Source of the DNA: CADEDV01 sp048498035
GTDB taxonomy: Bacteria; Bacteroidota; Bacteroidia; Chitinophagales; Chitinophagaceae
Assembly: GCA_048498035.1 (NCBI GenBank)
Contig: JBEHYT010000012.1
Span: 91,728-155,727, forward strand
DNA: 64,000 nucleotides
Reading direction: 5' to 3'
The notes below the pieces were generated by a model. That model worked only from the letters and a program-made list of their open reading frames with translations, was not told the DNA's origin and did not search any database. This document shows, in pieces, positions 35,251-44,547 of this stretch (position 1 is its first letter; each line of letters begins with the position of its first letter). A program made the translations under genes and the position numbers.

Positions 35251-36669
35251 TCATTTCCCTTTTCCTTTAAAGATAATCCTCAATGTATGCAGCATGATCT
35301 TGAAATCGAGCGCCAGCGAAATATTTTCAATGTACAACAAATCAAAGCGGCTGCGTTCAATCATTTGGTCTACATTTTCGGCGTAGCCAAATTGTACCAT
35401 GCCCCAACTGGTTAGCCCCGGTTTTACTTTCAGCAGGTACTTATAATATGGGAACCGTGCAACCAGTTGGTCGATATAAAACCGTCGTTCGGGTCGTGGT
35501 CCCACGAGGCTCATTTCCCCGATGAGGATATTCCAGAGTTGTGGCAATTCATCCAGCCGCCACTTCCGCATCGTGCGGCCCCAATGGGTAATACGCGGAT
35601 CGTTGCTGGACGAAAGGGCAGGGCCCTGCGCTTCCGCATCCTGTTTCATGGAGCGGAACTTATACATTGTAAATGGATTGCCTTTATACCCAATTCGTTC
35701 CTGGGAGTAAAAGATCGGTCCACTGGAAGAGAATTTTACCCGGATGGCCACGTAAAGCATGAGTGGGGAAAGAACAACCAAAGCCAGGGTAGCCGTCATT
35801 ACATCTATCAGTCGCTTGATATGAAGTTGCCATTCGGGCATCAATCCTGTTTGCAAATCAATCAATGGCGCTCCCATTACGCTACTCGTTTTTACCGAGC
35901 CGGAAAGGATATCGAGCGTGCTGGGTTGAATTTTTACTTCCACGTCTTTTTCGCTCAGGCGGTTGACCAGGTCTTCCAGCAGCGTTTCTTCGCGCCGCTC
36001 TGGCGCCAACACCACCAGTTGTATCTGGTGTTGGTCGATCACGTTTTCCAGTTGCTCCAGCGTGCCCAGCTTGGGTAGCATTTTCTGGATGCCGTTTTTC
36101 CCATTGGCTTCGGTGGTAATAAAACCGGCATAACGGTAGCCGCCATCGCGCAGGTTACGTTCAGTGTCTTTATACACGCGGATGGCGTTGTCCTGGCAGC
36201 CCACCATCAGCGTCGGAAATACCACCTTACCATTTAATAATTGGCGCTTCATCCGTTGCAGGATGATCCAGCGGCCAAAGAAGGTGAATGAAAAATGGAT
36301 GGCGAAGAGGACAAAAAAGGCCTGGTAGTAATAGCTGTATTCTTTTTGTGTATCGTCCAGCAGCAGCAGGAAAAACAGTACGATGCAACCGATGAGACTG
36401 CAGATAAAGGTGGAGGTAAATTCAAACAGGCGCGACTTCCGGTAAAGACCCTGGTAGGCGCCGGTAATGGAGTAGAGCACCAGCCAGCAGAGTGGCAGCA
36501 GGGTAATGCCCCACCAAAAGCGATTGTCGGTAGTGAGAATGCCGTGATTGATGAGCGGTTGGTGCAGGATCAGTTTACGGACGAAGAAGAACAGCGCCCA
36601 TGCCAGCGTGGCCGTAAGGAAATCCGTTACGGCATACCATGCGATGGATATTTTTTTGCCGGACCTCAT
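35251..36669 (-). CDS. Polyprenyl glycosylphosphotransferase (WcaJ-like initiating sugar transferase)
   Basis: The 472-residue protein has four or five N-terminal membrane segments (residues 10-130), a CoA-binding-like nucleotide domain (about 145-265, TLMVGCQDNAIRVYKDTERN) and the C-terminal bacterial sugar transferase domain. The last shows KRLIDVMTATLALVVLSPLM, the GPIFYSQERIGYKGNPFTMYKFRSM block, RKWRLDELPQLWNILIGEMS and VGPRPE. It transfers a hexose 1-phosphate onto undecaprenyl phosphate and starts exopolysaccharide repeat synthesis. Its ATG overlaps the stop of the dehydrogenase gene (ATGA, 36669-36666), so they form an operon. Confidence 0.93.
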   Translation of the reverse strand: MRSGKKISIAWYAVTDFLTATLAWALFFFVRKLILHQPLINHGILTTDNRFWWGITLLPLCWLVLYSITGAYQGLYRKSRLFEFTSTFICSLIGCIVLFFLLLLDDTQKEYSYYYQAFFVLFAIHFSFTFFGRWIILQRMKRQLLNGKVVFPTLMVGCQDNAIRVYKDTERNLRDGGYRYAGFITTEANGKNGIQKMLPKLGTLEQLENVIDQHQIQLVVLAPERREETLLEDLVNRLSEKDVEVKIQPSTLDILSGSVKTSSVMGAPLIDLQTGLMPEWQLHIKRLIDVMTATLALVVLSPLMLYVAIRVKFSSSGPIFYSQERIGYKGNPFTMYKFRSMKQDAEAQGPALSSSNDPRITHWGRTMRKWRLDELPQLWNILIGEMSLVGPRPERRFYIDQLVARFPYYKYLLKVKPGLTSWGMVQFGYAENVDQMIERSRFDLLYIENISLALDFKIMLHTLRIIFKGKGK

Positions 36670-37643
36670 CCATGTACGATGACGTTGTTACCGATTTTTT
36701 TCAGGATCTGGTGAGCAACGTCCATGGCCATGAGGCCATCAATTTCGGAAACGATGGTGCGGGTGTTGTTGGCGATGGCATTGCGGAATTCTTCCAGTTC
36801 CATTTTGATAGCGTTCACTTCCGGCACCACGGGGTTGGCCATGGCGATCGTTTTTTTACCGGAAGGTGTTTCGATATCAAAAGCAAAGACGTTGGCGTCT
36901 TTGGGTTCTTTCAGTTTGATCACTTCTGTTTTCTTGTTCAGGAAATCGATACCAATGTAGGCATCTTTCTGGAACAGTCGCATCTTGCGCATTTTCTTCA
37001 TGGAGATGCGGGAGGAGGTGAGGTTGGCTACGCAGCCGTTGTCGAACTCGATGCGTACGTTGGCGATGTCTGGCGTTTCTGTCATTACGGCTACGCCGCT
37101 GGCGGAGATCTTTTTTACATCGCTTTTTACGATGCTCAGGATGATGTCGATATCGTGGATCATGAGATCCAGGATCACGCTTACTTCGGTACCGCGGGGG
37201 TTGAACTGTGCCAGGCGATGCACTTCGATGAACATGGGGTTCAATTCTAATTCGCGGGTGGCGAGGAAGGCGGGGTTAAAGCGTTCAACGTGGCCCACCT
37301 GGAATTTTACGCCAGATTCACTGGCTAGTTTTACCAGTTGACGCGCTTCGTCCATGGTATTGGCGAGTGGCTTTTCAACGAAGACGTGTTTACCTTTTTT
37401 GATGGCTTTTTCGCACCATTCAAAATGGTAGGTGGTAGGGGCTACTACGTCAATGGCGTCTACGGCATCCAGCAGGGCTTCGGCGTCCAGGAAGCGGGGA
37501 AGCTGGTATTTTTCGGCGACTTCTTTAGCGGCATCGTCGTTGGGGTCATAAAAACCCACGAGTTCCACGTCGCTGATCTCCTGCCAGTTATTCAGGTGAA
37601 ATTTTCCCAGGTGTCCAACTCCAAAAACGCCAACCTTGAGCAT
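36666..37643 (-). CDS. Gfo/Idh/MocA-family oxidoreductase
   Basis: The 325-residue NAD(P)-dependent sugar dehydrogenase has the Rossmann motif VGVFGVGHLGKFHLNNW at its start. EKPLANTMDEARQLV (the EKP motif near residue 93) and a second-domain region with DLMIHDIDIILSIV, supplying the catalytic-type His/Asp, follow. It probably makes or modifies a nucleotide sugar for the polysaccharide started by the overlapping glycosylphosphotransferase. The exact substrate is not evident. Confidence 0.92.
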   Translation of the reverse strand: MLKVGVFGVGHLGKFHLNNWQEISDVELVGFYDPNDDAAKEVAEKYQLPRFLDAEALLDAVDAIDVVAPTTYHFEWCEKAIKKGKHVFVEKPLANTMDEARQLVKLASESGVKFQVGHVERFNPAFLATRELELNPMFIEVHRLAQFNPRGTEVSVILDLMIHDIDIILSIVKSDVKKISASGVAVMTETPDIANVRIEFDNGCVANLTSSRISMKKMRKMRLFQKDAYIGIDFLNKKTEVIKLKEPKDANVFAFDIETPSGKKTIAMANPVVPEVNAIKMELEEFRNAIANNTRTIVSEIDGLMAMDVAHQILKKIGNNVIVHG

Positions 37644-37711
37644 AACAAAATATTAATACTCAAAGATAAAGATTGGTACACGGACGTGGGCAACAGTTAT
37701 AAACAAATAAC

Positions 37712-38500
37712 TCAGTTCAGCAGCCGCGATTGCCGTACGTAAGACGGGTGGTAAATAAACAGGCAGGTGCCGGATTTAATGGCGTTGATGATGGGCATGC
37801 TTTCAACAACGGGTACGGCGGGGCATCCTTCTGAGCGGCCGATATAGCCTTGTGCGCGAACGAAGGCATCGCTCACGTAATCGGCGCCATGGAGTACGAT
37901 GGCGCGGTTGAAGGCGTTATCGTTGATGCCAGGTTCCAGTCCGTCCAGTTTCAGGGAAAGCCCGTTATGTCCCATATAAGGGTCGCGGGTAATATAAAAA
38001 CCGGGGCTGCTCATGTAGGAGGAGGCGCGGTTGGAGAAATGGAGGGCCTGGTCTTTGCCGGTATTGCGGCCGTGGGCCACGAGGGTGTTGAAGAGCACTT
38101 TGTAGTGGCGGAGGTCCAGGATAAAGAGACGTTTGTGGCTGCTGGGCTGGCTGAAATCGATAATGGATACGATGGAATCGTTATCCACGCGGCCCTGTTG
38201 GAGGAGTTTATTGAGGCCTTTGCGGGCCAGTTCATAGGCGGGGCGGCTGAGCCCGGAGATACCCAGGTGTAGGGAATCGTAGACGGAGGCGCTGGCGGCC
38301 GGCAGGATCGGCAGGGGTGCGGGGGCTGGCGCCGGGCCGGGAGCAACCGGGGCAGCGGCAAGGGTCTGTGAGGCCTCAGGAGGCGCTACAGCGGCCAGTA
38401 CGCGGTTTCCGAAGTGTTTGGCCAGTCCGAGCGGGAGGGCCAATAGTGTGATAACAAATGAGGATACGATGAGGTACGCACCTTTTAGCTGTTTTTTCAT
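37712..38500 (-). CDS. Murein L,D-transpeptidase catalytic-domain family protein
   Basis: The 262-residue exported protein starts with a signal anchor (LKGAYLIVSSFVITLLALPLGL) and a Pro/Ala linker (about 38-70). The catalytic domain contains VLHGADYVSD and GRSEGCPAVPVVESMPI. The SxGCP Cys with the upstream His is the hallmark of the YkuD-related murein L,D-transpeptidase-like domain family. It would cross-link or trim peptidoglycan in the periplasm. TACCTTTG on the minus strand at 38674-38667 may be its -7 element, giving a leader of about 160 bases. Confidence 0.85.
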   Translation of the reverse strand: MKKQLKGAYLIVSSFVITLLALPLGLAKHFGNRVLAAVAPPEASQTLAAAPVAPGPAPAPAPLPILPAASASVYDSLHLGISGLSRPAYELARKGLNKLLQQGRVDNDSIVSIIDFSQPSSHKRLFILDLRHYKVLFNTLVAHGRNTGKDQALHFSNRASSYMSSPGFYITRDPYMGHNGLSLKLDGLEPGINDNAFNRAIVLHGADYVSDAFVRAQGYIGRSEGCPAVPVVESMPIINAIKSGTCLFIYHPSYVRQSRLLN

Positions 38501-38783
38501 GAAAATGCTACTAATTACCGGTTCACAAATACGTTCGCGTCTTGCTAAAAATGTTGTCCTGGGCTTCGTTTTTTCGTCGTTGAATCAGATCCTTTCCGGG
38601 TGGGGGTGTATTGGGCTAATTGTCAGCGGATTGTGTAGACACACGGCACTGTCGCTAACGGAAACGCAAAGGTACGGTGTTTTGTTGTGTGGGATGGCTG
38701 GGAAATGTTAATGTTCGTTGGGAAATGGGGATGGTGGCGGCTGGTAGGAGTGAGCCTCCCCGAAATTTTAGATTACCCCCCAT
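38501..38783. other. Intergenic region left of the island
   Basis: No gene is supported here. It contains the probable minus-strand -7 element TACCTTTG (38674-38667) of the L,D-transpeptidase-like gene, without a good -33 element. The stretch up to the terminator at 38784 is otherwise featureless. Confidence 0.5.
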
Positions 38784-38806
38784 AAAAAAATCCCGCTGCT
38801 GCGGGA
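38784..38806 (-). terminator. Minus-strand terminator, likely the former tRNA-Asp terminator
   Basis: On the minus strand TCCCGC (38806-38801), a 4-base loop and GCGGGA form a 6-bp stem followed by seven T (38790-38784). It stands 7 bases beyond the 15-bp copy of the tRNA-Asp 3' end at 38814-38828, where a tRNA terminator would be expected before island insertion. Confidence 0.75.
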
Positions 38807-38813
38807 CTTCTCT

Positions 38814-38828
38814 TGCGGACCGGACGGG
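38814..38828 (-). repeat. Left direct repeat: copy of the tRNA-Asp 3' end (putative att site)
   Basis: The 15 bases TGCGGACCGGACGGG are identical to 58220-58234 and in the same orientation. There they are the acceptor 3' strand, discriminator and part of the T-arm of the intact tRNA-Asp. Caveat: here the sequence also forms a hairpin of its own (GCGGACC 38815-38821 with GGTCCGC 38827-38833), so the match could have another origin. Confidence 0.55.
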
Positions 38829-38833
38829 TCCGC

Positions 38834-39225
38834 ATCTATCTTTTTAATGCTTTAATAATCACATCAATTCATCCCTGGTAAATCTTCAGGTCACCCCGCA
38901 GTTCACCTTCATACCCACTTTTCAATGCAAAGAGACAAGCAAAGATAATGCTTGTGCCTGGGAAATAATTGCTCCAGGAGTTCAAAAAAATGAAGATGAA
39001 ACTGTGGCTTATTTAAGGCTGAAATGGCTTCTACCAACCCAAATCTGGAATAGCTCCAAACCCTGTTTTTTTTCGATTTTTTGACCTGAAACTGAAATTC
39101 CAAATAATGCATCTACCGGGGGTATACCGCCAATATGCCATCGAAGGGGGCTGGTACGCTGGGGTGGGCATCCCAGCTCACCTATATAGTTGATTTTGAA
39201 TGCCTGGCAAACTTGTGATGAAAAA
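38834..39225. other. Island left flank without a supported gene
   Basis: About 390 bases lie between the left repeat and the small HTH-like gene. A 67-codon minus-strand frame (38909-39112) has no family features. A minus-strand reading ending ELRGDLKIYQG then stop (38876 region) might be the last scrap of a lost gene. Nothing else is recognisable. Confidence 0.4.
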
Positions 39226-39269
39226 TTAGCAAATATTTGCTTAATTTAGCTATTATTAGCTTATATTTG
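39226..39269 (+). promoter_or_regulatory. Promoter with palindromic operator for the 74-residue protein
   Basis: AGCAAATATTTGCT (39228-39241) is a perfect 14-bp palindrome. Its right half holds TTTG (39236-39239), a -33 element 22 bases before TATATTTG (39262-39269). Further TTAGC motifs follow (39246, 39255). A repressor bound to the palindrome would block the promoter. Confidence 0.6.
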
Positions 39270-39283
39270 CTAAAAATTAGAAT

Positions 39284-39508
39284 ATGAGCAAGACAGTCAA
39301 CGAACTCGGAAGTATCCTGGCAGACATGTATAGCAATGCCCCCAAAAAGGAACAAGTCACAATGATTCACCTGTTTGGTGTAAAGTATGCAGATGACATT
39401 CAAAAAGTCGGAATTCGGGAGGTAATAGAGCAATCGAAGATTCATTCCACGTATCGCACTGAGCTTAATAAAGCCGTAAAGCTGGCAAAATATGTAAGCC
39501 CGAAATAA
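39284..39508 (+). CDS. Small HTH-like protein
   Basis: The 74-residue protein reads as a compact helical domain: TVNELGSILADMYSNAPKKE, MIHLFGVKYADDIQKVGI, REVIEQSKIHSTYRTELNKA, VKLAKYV. It resembles small Bacteroidota proteins described as HTH-like, and EVIEQSKIHSTYRTELNKAVK could be the recognition-helix part. It has its own promoter with a palindromic operator, suggesting autoregulation, and points away from the defence operon. It may be the regulator of the island or a remnant of mobile-element control. The family call is from memory of similar proteins, without a search. Confidence 0.65.
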   Translation: MSKTVNELGSILADMYSNAPKKEQVTMIHLFGVKYADDIQKVGIREVIEQSKIHSTYRTELNKAVKLAKYVSPK

Positions 39509-39592
39509 AAACTGTAACGAATTATTTTGGCGGCTTCATTCTCAGTTATGCTATACTCTGTTGTTATGGAGTCTTTAGCTTTTCATGGTCTT

Positions 39593-39616
39593 AAACCGGT
39601 CATTAATGACCGGTTT
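39593..39616. repeat. 24-bp perfect palindrome
   Basis: AAACCGGTCATT followed by its exact reverse complement AATGACCGGTTT. It lies 85 bases after the small HTH-like gene. As RNA it would fold into a hairpin followed by only four T, so it may be a weak terminator; as DNA it could be a binding site. Confidence 0.8.
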
Positions 39617-39855
39617 TGAACACTCTCGTTCTTGCGTACATACAGTCCCTCCTGTTAAAAAATTGTAATCGATTTTGATGATAAAAAAGTCCGGCCGTAA
39701 ATATTATCATCAAACTTCATTATGAATTTGTGTACGGCTAAACAAGTAGCACCAAATACTGTAGCGAGAAATACTTCTCAAATTGGCTCATTAGTCTTCT
39801 GAACTCAGTATCGAGTTGCATATTTTACTTGGAAATTTCATTGGGTTCTATTCTT
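39617..39855. other. Intergenic tail of the defence operon
   Basis: No gene is seen between the palindrome and the stop of the last operon gene. The A+T-rich sequence has no clear minus-strand terminator stem with a T run within it. Confidence 0.4.
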
Positions 39856-41631
39856 TTATATTTCTCCTTTAAATAATTCTGGTGCTACAACATCCATAAT
39901 TGGCGGCACTGTCCACAAATTGTGCTTGTTGAAATATTTAGTCAAAAAAAGTGAAAACGGAATCATTTTGGCCATTCTATCGCTTTTGTATTGCTCGAAT
40001 TCTTCAGGCGTATGGAACTTAAAGCTCGTATATATGTGTGTATATTCATGGTATAGCTTGAGCATTTCATGTAATGGTTTTTTTTCAGCTAATCCAGTTT
40101 GATGAAAGATGAGAGAATCAATATTTATAACAGTAATAGGCTTAACTCGATTAATAAAAAGTCCTTCATCCTCCAGAAGACCAAGCTCATAATTAAACCA
40201 CTCATTTATAAGGTCATTAAACCCTGGCGTATCATATTGGTGGTCGTGTGTAATAAGGACAGGGTAAATAAAAACATCTTTGTAATAATATGAAGTGTCA
40301 GGTGTAAAATCCTTTTTGAGTATTCGTTTGATGTTGTTCATTAATTGTAAAACAGCACCAGCCTTCTTTGCACCGTTAGGTCTATCTTCGTAATATAATG
40401 TCTTTCCAATTTCCTCCTCGTAGACATCGAAATTAAATGTTGCCTTTTTATCGGCCCTGATTAAGAAATCTTTTGATTCAAGTAAAAGTATATCCTTGCC
40501 CTTTCTCAAGTAATAGTCTGGCGCACCAATCATGCCTTTGTCATCTAATTGTTTGCCAGTAAATCTTATACATTTTGAAGGATAAATAATATCCATCATT
40601 TTGTATACCAAAGTTTGCTCAGAAAACTGATGGCCGTATATCCCTTTTAAGTCAGGAACTTTGACGTCTTTTGGAAGTGTATTATTTATATCACGGAGAA
40701 AAAAATAGACACCTTTAAATATCTTCTCGACAACAAAAAGATTGAATATTACCCTATAAGTACCATCCTTAACTTTGTAAAACGGCTTTGCTCTCAGACT
40801 TAAAAAATCATTTTCATCTAACTTTTCATCTTCTTTAACAATTAGCTTTTCAACAAAATCACACCCCTCCTTAAATTTTTCGCCTTCGTTAATTACAATA
40901 TCAGTATGTGCCTCGTTTTTATTATTTAAAGCTGATGTCGTTAAGGGTATAAGGTTCTTTAGATAATCCTGCCATGTTGCAGAGTTAAAATGTTCAAGAA
41001 ATGCACTTAGAAGTGGCTTGGTCAAATCATTTGTTTCTAAGAACTGAAAAAGATAGGTGCTTTTAATAATTTGTGTTGCCCATATTTCGGTTATATCAAA
41101 ATTTGATTTATCAGCTACCGGATACTCCATGCAAAATGTCATCATGGAGAGTTTGAAATGCCCATCTAATTCGTCTGTGGAAGTGAATGCAGCCTTCTGA
41201 GATTTTGTAAACTCTGAATTCAAAACCAGATATGCCTTGAAAAGATTTCTCTCGAATTCCGCATTTGTTTGTGTTACTTCCCCGGTATCTTTTTCAAAGA
41301 AACATTCAAAAAGTTTTAAACTACTATATGAATTAATAACACCAACTACTTCACCAGTCCTTTCAATTGCATGGATTCTATTGTAAATCTGTTGAGCAAA
41401 GACATCATTCTCAACACTAAATATCATTCTTAAAAGCTCACGATTGTCATTGAACTTTGAGTTGATAGCATTGAATCCAAGAAATAAAGCAGCCACATTA
41501 AGAATGAAATCTCTGCTACCTCCCGCCATATATTCTTCGGGAGTCAGAGGTTGTTCGCCAGGAAACGCCACATCAAACTCTAATAGTCGCCCCATTGTAA
41601 CGGGGTTGCCAATGTTAACTTTTGAAGCCAT
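39856..41631 (-). CDS. Unknown 591-residue protein with PD-(D/E)XK nuclease-like motif
   Basis: I do not recognise the family. In the C-terminal third, GAPDYYLRKGKDILLLESKDF (residues 369-389) matches the PD-(D/E)XK pattern: Asp372, Glu385, Lys387, with hydrophobic beta-strands around them. This is the active-site arrangement of Mrr- and Type II-like restriction nucleases, and suggests a DNA-cutting effector. The N-terminal part (residues 1-330) is helical and unmatched. It is the last gene of the methylase-ATPase-helicase operon, 125 bases after the DUF499 gene, and is very A+T-rich. Without the motif it would be a plain hypothetical. Confidence 0.75.
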   Translation of the reverse strand: MASKVNIGNPVTMGRLLEFDVAFPGEQPLTPEEYMAGGSRDFILNVAALFLGFNAINSKFNDNRELLRMIFSVENDVFAQQIYNRIHAIERTGEVVGVINSYSSLKLFECFFEKDTGEVTQTNAEFERNLFKAYLVLNSEFTKSQKAAFTSTDELDGHFKLSMMTFCMEYPVADKSNFDITEIWATQIIKSTYLFQFLETNDLTKPLLSAFLEHFNSATWQDYLKNLIPLTTSALNNKNEAHTDIVINEGEKFKEGCDFVEKLIVKEDEKLDENDFLSLRAKPFYKVKDGTYRVIFNLFVVEKIFKGVYFFLRDINNTLPKDVKVPDLKGIYGHQFSEQTLVYKMMDIIYPSKCIRFTGKQLDDKGMIGAPDYYLRKGKDILLLESKDFLIRADKKATFNFDVYEEEIGKTLYYEDRPNGAKKAGAVLQLMNNIKRILKKDFTPDTSYYYKDVFIYPVLITHDHQYDTPGFNDLINEWFNYELGLLEDEGLFINRVKPITVINIDSLIFHQTGLAEKKPLHEMLKLYHEYTHIYTSFKFHTPEEFEQYKSDRMAKMIPFSLFLTKYFNKHNLWTVPPIMDVVAPELFKGEI

Positions 41632-41756
41632 ATTAATATGGTTTTACATACTTGTATTTGACTTCAGAGATGCAAAATACCTAAAGTAGCCATGTCCTAA
41701 AAATGACTAATCAGAGTTGCTTCTGTGACTTTCAGAATAATATTAGAAATAGTATC

Positions 41757-44528
41757 CTATTCCTCCTCAAACCTCAGCCCTAATTGCTTAGCCGCCTCCT
41801 TCGCTGATTTATACTGCTGCTTGCTCTCGTCAATTGGGCTACTTTCAGTTGACTTGATTTTAAATTTAACTTCTATGTCAAACTTGTTACCTGCCATTGC
41901 AAAAGGTGTAATGAAACATGTAAAAAGTTCTGTATAGTTTTCCAGAGGTACTTTTCCAGATATTATGAGGGCATTGAATTTCTTCACCACATCACCAGGG
42001 ACAGTACCTGCCTCCCCGGAATCGCTCAATTCATTGCCACCACCCGAAGTGGGAACAACAATACCATCGCCGGAAGCTGGTATTCCAGTAGCAGGCTGTG
42101 GCTGGGGTTTAAGGCTCTTATCAACTAACCAGTATGTCGTATCGGTAATTTCAAAAAATGGGACAGTCTCCTGGAAATAGTATTTTGTAAAATTCGTGCC
42201 ATCTCCGGTTGCAATACAAAACTCTCCATTGGTACAGTAACGTAAAAGGCTTTTCGCTACTGCATCAATACTTGTTATCATCGGCTTATCGTCAAAGCGG
42301 AGGAATGCCTCGTAAATATCCTTTGCTTTAACAGGCTGGTCAGTTGTGGGCAGTAAGTTGTTATTTCTTAAAGTACTCAATCCAACTGAATCTAATAACC
42401 ACTCTTCTTCTTTGAGTGCGGTTATCATATTGCTGTTAATCTGGCTATCCAGGGAGTCCTTAAATTGTTTCAGTATCAACCGTTCCGCCCCATTCTTTAC
42501 TGAATATTTTACTACGATTGAATAGGCTGAAACTAACGATGTATCCGCTTGCTTGTTTGCTTCATCTATTCTTCGCTTAATGTCAGCTTTTTGTTCATTC
42601 GTTAGTTGTGAACCGTATTCAGCGTTTATTTTTTGGCAGGCCAGGTAATTCTTTACATCTTCCTGTAATTTACCAATACCCAATTCTGAACATACCAAGA
42701 ACAGCATGGTGTTCCTGTAAATCCTTTCGCTATTACCTTTCTTAGTGGCCAATTTCTCAATAACCGGCTTTGTATGACCGTTCACCTCATTTGGATTAGC
42801 CAGGTGTTTGGGGCTAAGGATTACGAGGGTTGGTTTCATTTGTTCCGGTATATCCTCTGATGGGTCAACCAGGACATTGAATTGCTGAATCATTTTGGAT
42901 TTTTCTGTCACTCTCCGTAATATTTCAGCAGTAATATCATTTGTCTTCACATCACCCTTTGCCTGGTTTATCAGGATATTGATATTGGGGGTGGTTTCAA
43001 ACCAGTACCTTTTTTGCCCGGTGCTGCTGTAGTACAAATAATGGGCATGTCCTTCCATTCTGTCCAATGCCCCATTAATATCATTATGGTTAAAGCTATC
43101 AGGCTTTACCATGCATAGCTTTATTTCATCCATCCCTACACCCTTATTCTGGCCTTTAGAACCAAAAGTGCCTAATAAAACCGTTGCAGCTATTCCCTGG
43201 GTAATATTGTACTTACCCAAAGCTTTTACATCCGTATCAATACGAAACGCATTAGAGGAAGAACCCGATACGTCAGCACTTACTACTGAATCCCAGGCTG
43301 GCCCATAAAGCATGGTAATCTGGCTGGTCAATGCTTCTACATTCTGCAGCACTACATCCGATGTATGAATCAATGACTGGCTTCCGGTCAGCGAATTTTG
43401 TCGCTTCCACAAATCTGATATGATGGCTGCCAGGATTCTCAATACTCCCCGTGTTCTCTGGAAATAAGGGTTGCTGGCCCAGCGCAGGCGGAACATATCA
43501 ATCAGTTCCGGATGAAACGGGTATGCTTTCGTCAGCAATTTCTTATATTCTGCTTTGGCTGCATAGGGTGGCAATTCGGAAAACAGCGATTGATATAAGT
43601 AGGTATAGGATGATATTACTTTTTCAATTTCCTTTTCACTTCCCAAGTCTTCAAATAATCTTCTCCTGATTACCTCAAAGATTTCATCATCCTCCACCGG
43701 TTTCAGGTTAGCTCCCACACGGATAATGCGATTCTCCAGGGCTGTTAATATCTGAGCAGATACCGGGGAAGCAGCCAATTCCTGCGCACTGGCGGGAAGG
43801 GTGGCAATCAGCACACAATTATCCGTTCCTGAAACGGCTTCTGTCAATTCCTGTAAGAAGCTAACGGTTTGGTCACTGAGGTTTGAGCCTTCCACTTTTA
43901 CAGCAGAAGCACTGACACAATAATCAGCCAGCTCATCAATGAGAATCAACGCTGGTTTTGTCTTTTCCAAGACTGCTTTGAATAACCCCTTTGGTGCAAT
44001 CAATTTTTCATCATTCACCCGGATTAATTCATATGCATCTTTGCCACCTAACTGGTACGCCAGCTCACCCCACAGGGTTCTGATGTGCAAGCCACCCGTT
44101 TTTCTACCCTGGGCCGGGTCGTTCGTCGTATTGGTGAATACCGCTATATTGGCTGAGGCAAATTCCAATTTACCTGTCGCTGCCAACAAATCTTTTATCT
44201 CATCACTTTTATTGGCTTTCTTGCCCCATTTAGCCAAATGATACAAGGAAATCAGAGTATGGGTCTTACCTCCACCAAAACCGGTTTGCAGGCTGATAAC
44301 CCTGTTATCTGCATCTTGTCCACCGTTCAAGCCTTGTACTACTCTTTTGGCAATATTTTTTATACCTGCTGTGAAGAATGTTTTTTGAAAAAACATTTCC
44401 GGGCTGGTATAGATTTCCCTGCCTGTACCGGCTGCAACTTCAGCGAGGTTGGCAGCAAAGATTGATTCATCTAAATGTCCGTCCTGAATGTCTTTATGTG
44501 GTGTTACTACTTTAAACCAGGGTTGCAT
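41757..44528 (-). CDS. DUF499 (COG1483-type) AAA+ ATPase
   Basis: The 923-residue protein starts MQPWFKVVTPHKDIQDG, the DUF499 N-terminus, and has Walker A GFGGGKTHT (about residues 82-90) and Walker B ALILIDELADY (about 198-208), with LIATLPASAQELA as sensor-like region and ENRIIRVGANLKPVEDDEI after it. A Gly/Ser/Pro-rich linker (about 795-830) precedes a small C-terminal domain. Related ATPases accompany DUF1156 methylases in defence loci and PglX in BREX. It lies 19 bases behind the methylase gene. Likely role: motor or assembly ATPase of the defence complex. Confidence 0.9.
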   Translation of the reverse strand: MQPWFKVVTPHKDIQDGHLDESIFAANLAEVAAGTGREIYTSPEMFFQKTFFTAGIKNIAKRVVQGLNGGQDADNRVISLQTGFGGGKTHTLISLYHLAKWGKKANKSDEIKDLLAATGKLEFASANIAVFTNTTNDPAQGRKTGGLHIRTLWGELAYQLGGKDAYELIRVNDEKLIAPKGLFKAVLEKTKPALILIDELADYCVSASAVKVEGSNLSDQTVSFLQELTEAVSGTDNCVLIATLPASAQELAASPVSAQILTALENRIIRVGANLKPVEDDEIFEVIRRRLFEDLGSEKEIEKVISSYTYLYQSLFSELPPYAAKAEYKKLLTKAYPFHPELIDMFRLRWASNPYFQRTRGVLRILAAIISDLWKRQNSLTGSQSLIHTSDVVLQNVEALTSQITMLYGPAWDSVVSADVSGSSSNAFRIDTDVKALGKYNITQGIAATVLLGTFGSKGQNKGVGMDEIKLCMVKPDSFNHNDINGALDRMEGHAHYLYYSSTGQKRYWFETTPNINILINQAKGDVKTNDITAEILRRVTEKSKMIQQFNVLVDPSEDIPEQMKPTLVILSPKHLANPNEVNGHTKPVIEKLATKKGNSERIYRNTMLFLVCSELGIGKLQEDVKNYLACQKINAEYGSQLTNEQKADIKRRIDEANKQADTSLVSAYSIVVKYSVKNGAERLILKQFKDSLDSQINSNMITALKEEEWLLDSVGLSTLRNNNLLPTTDQPVKAKDIYEAFLRFDDKPMITSIDAVAKSLLRYCTNGEFCIATGDGTNFTKYYFQETVPFFEITDTTYWLVDKSLKPQPQPATGIPASGDGIVVPTSGGGNELSDSGEAGTVPGDVVKKFNALIISGKVPLENYTELFTCFITPFAMAGNKFDIEVKFKIKSTESSPIDESKQQYKSAKEAAKQLGLRFEEE

Positions 44529-44547
44529 AATAATAGGAGTGGTTTTT

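Noticed and set aside
38909..39112. 67-codon minus-strand frame
   Set aside because: No domain, no coding pattern, and located in the eroded island flank.
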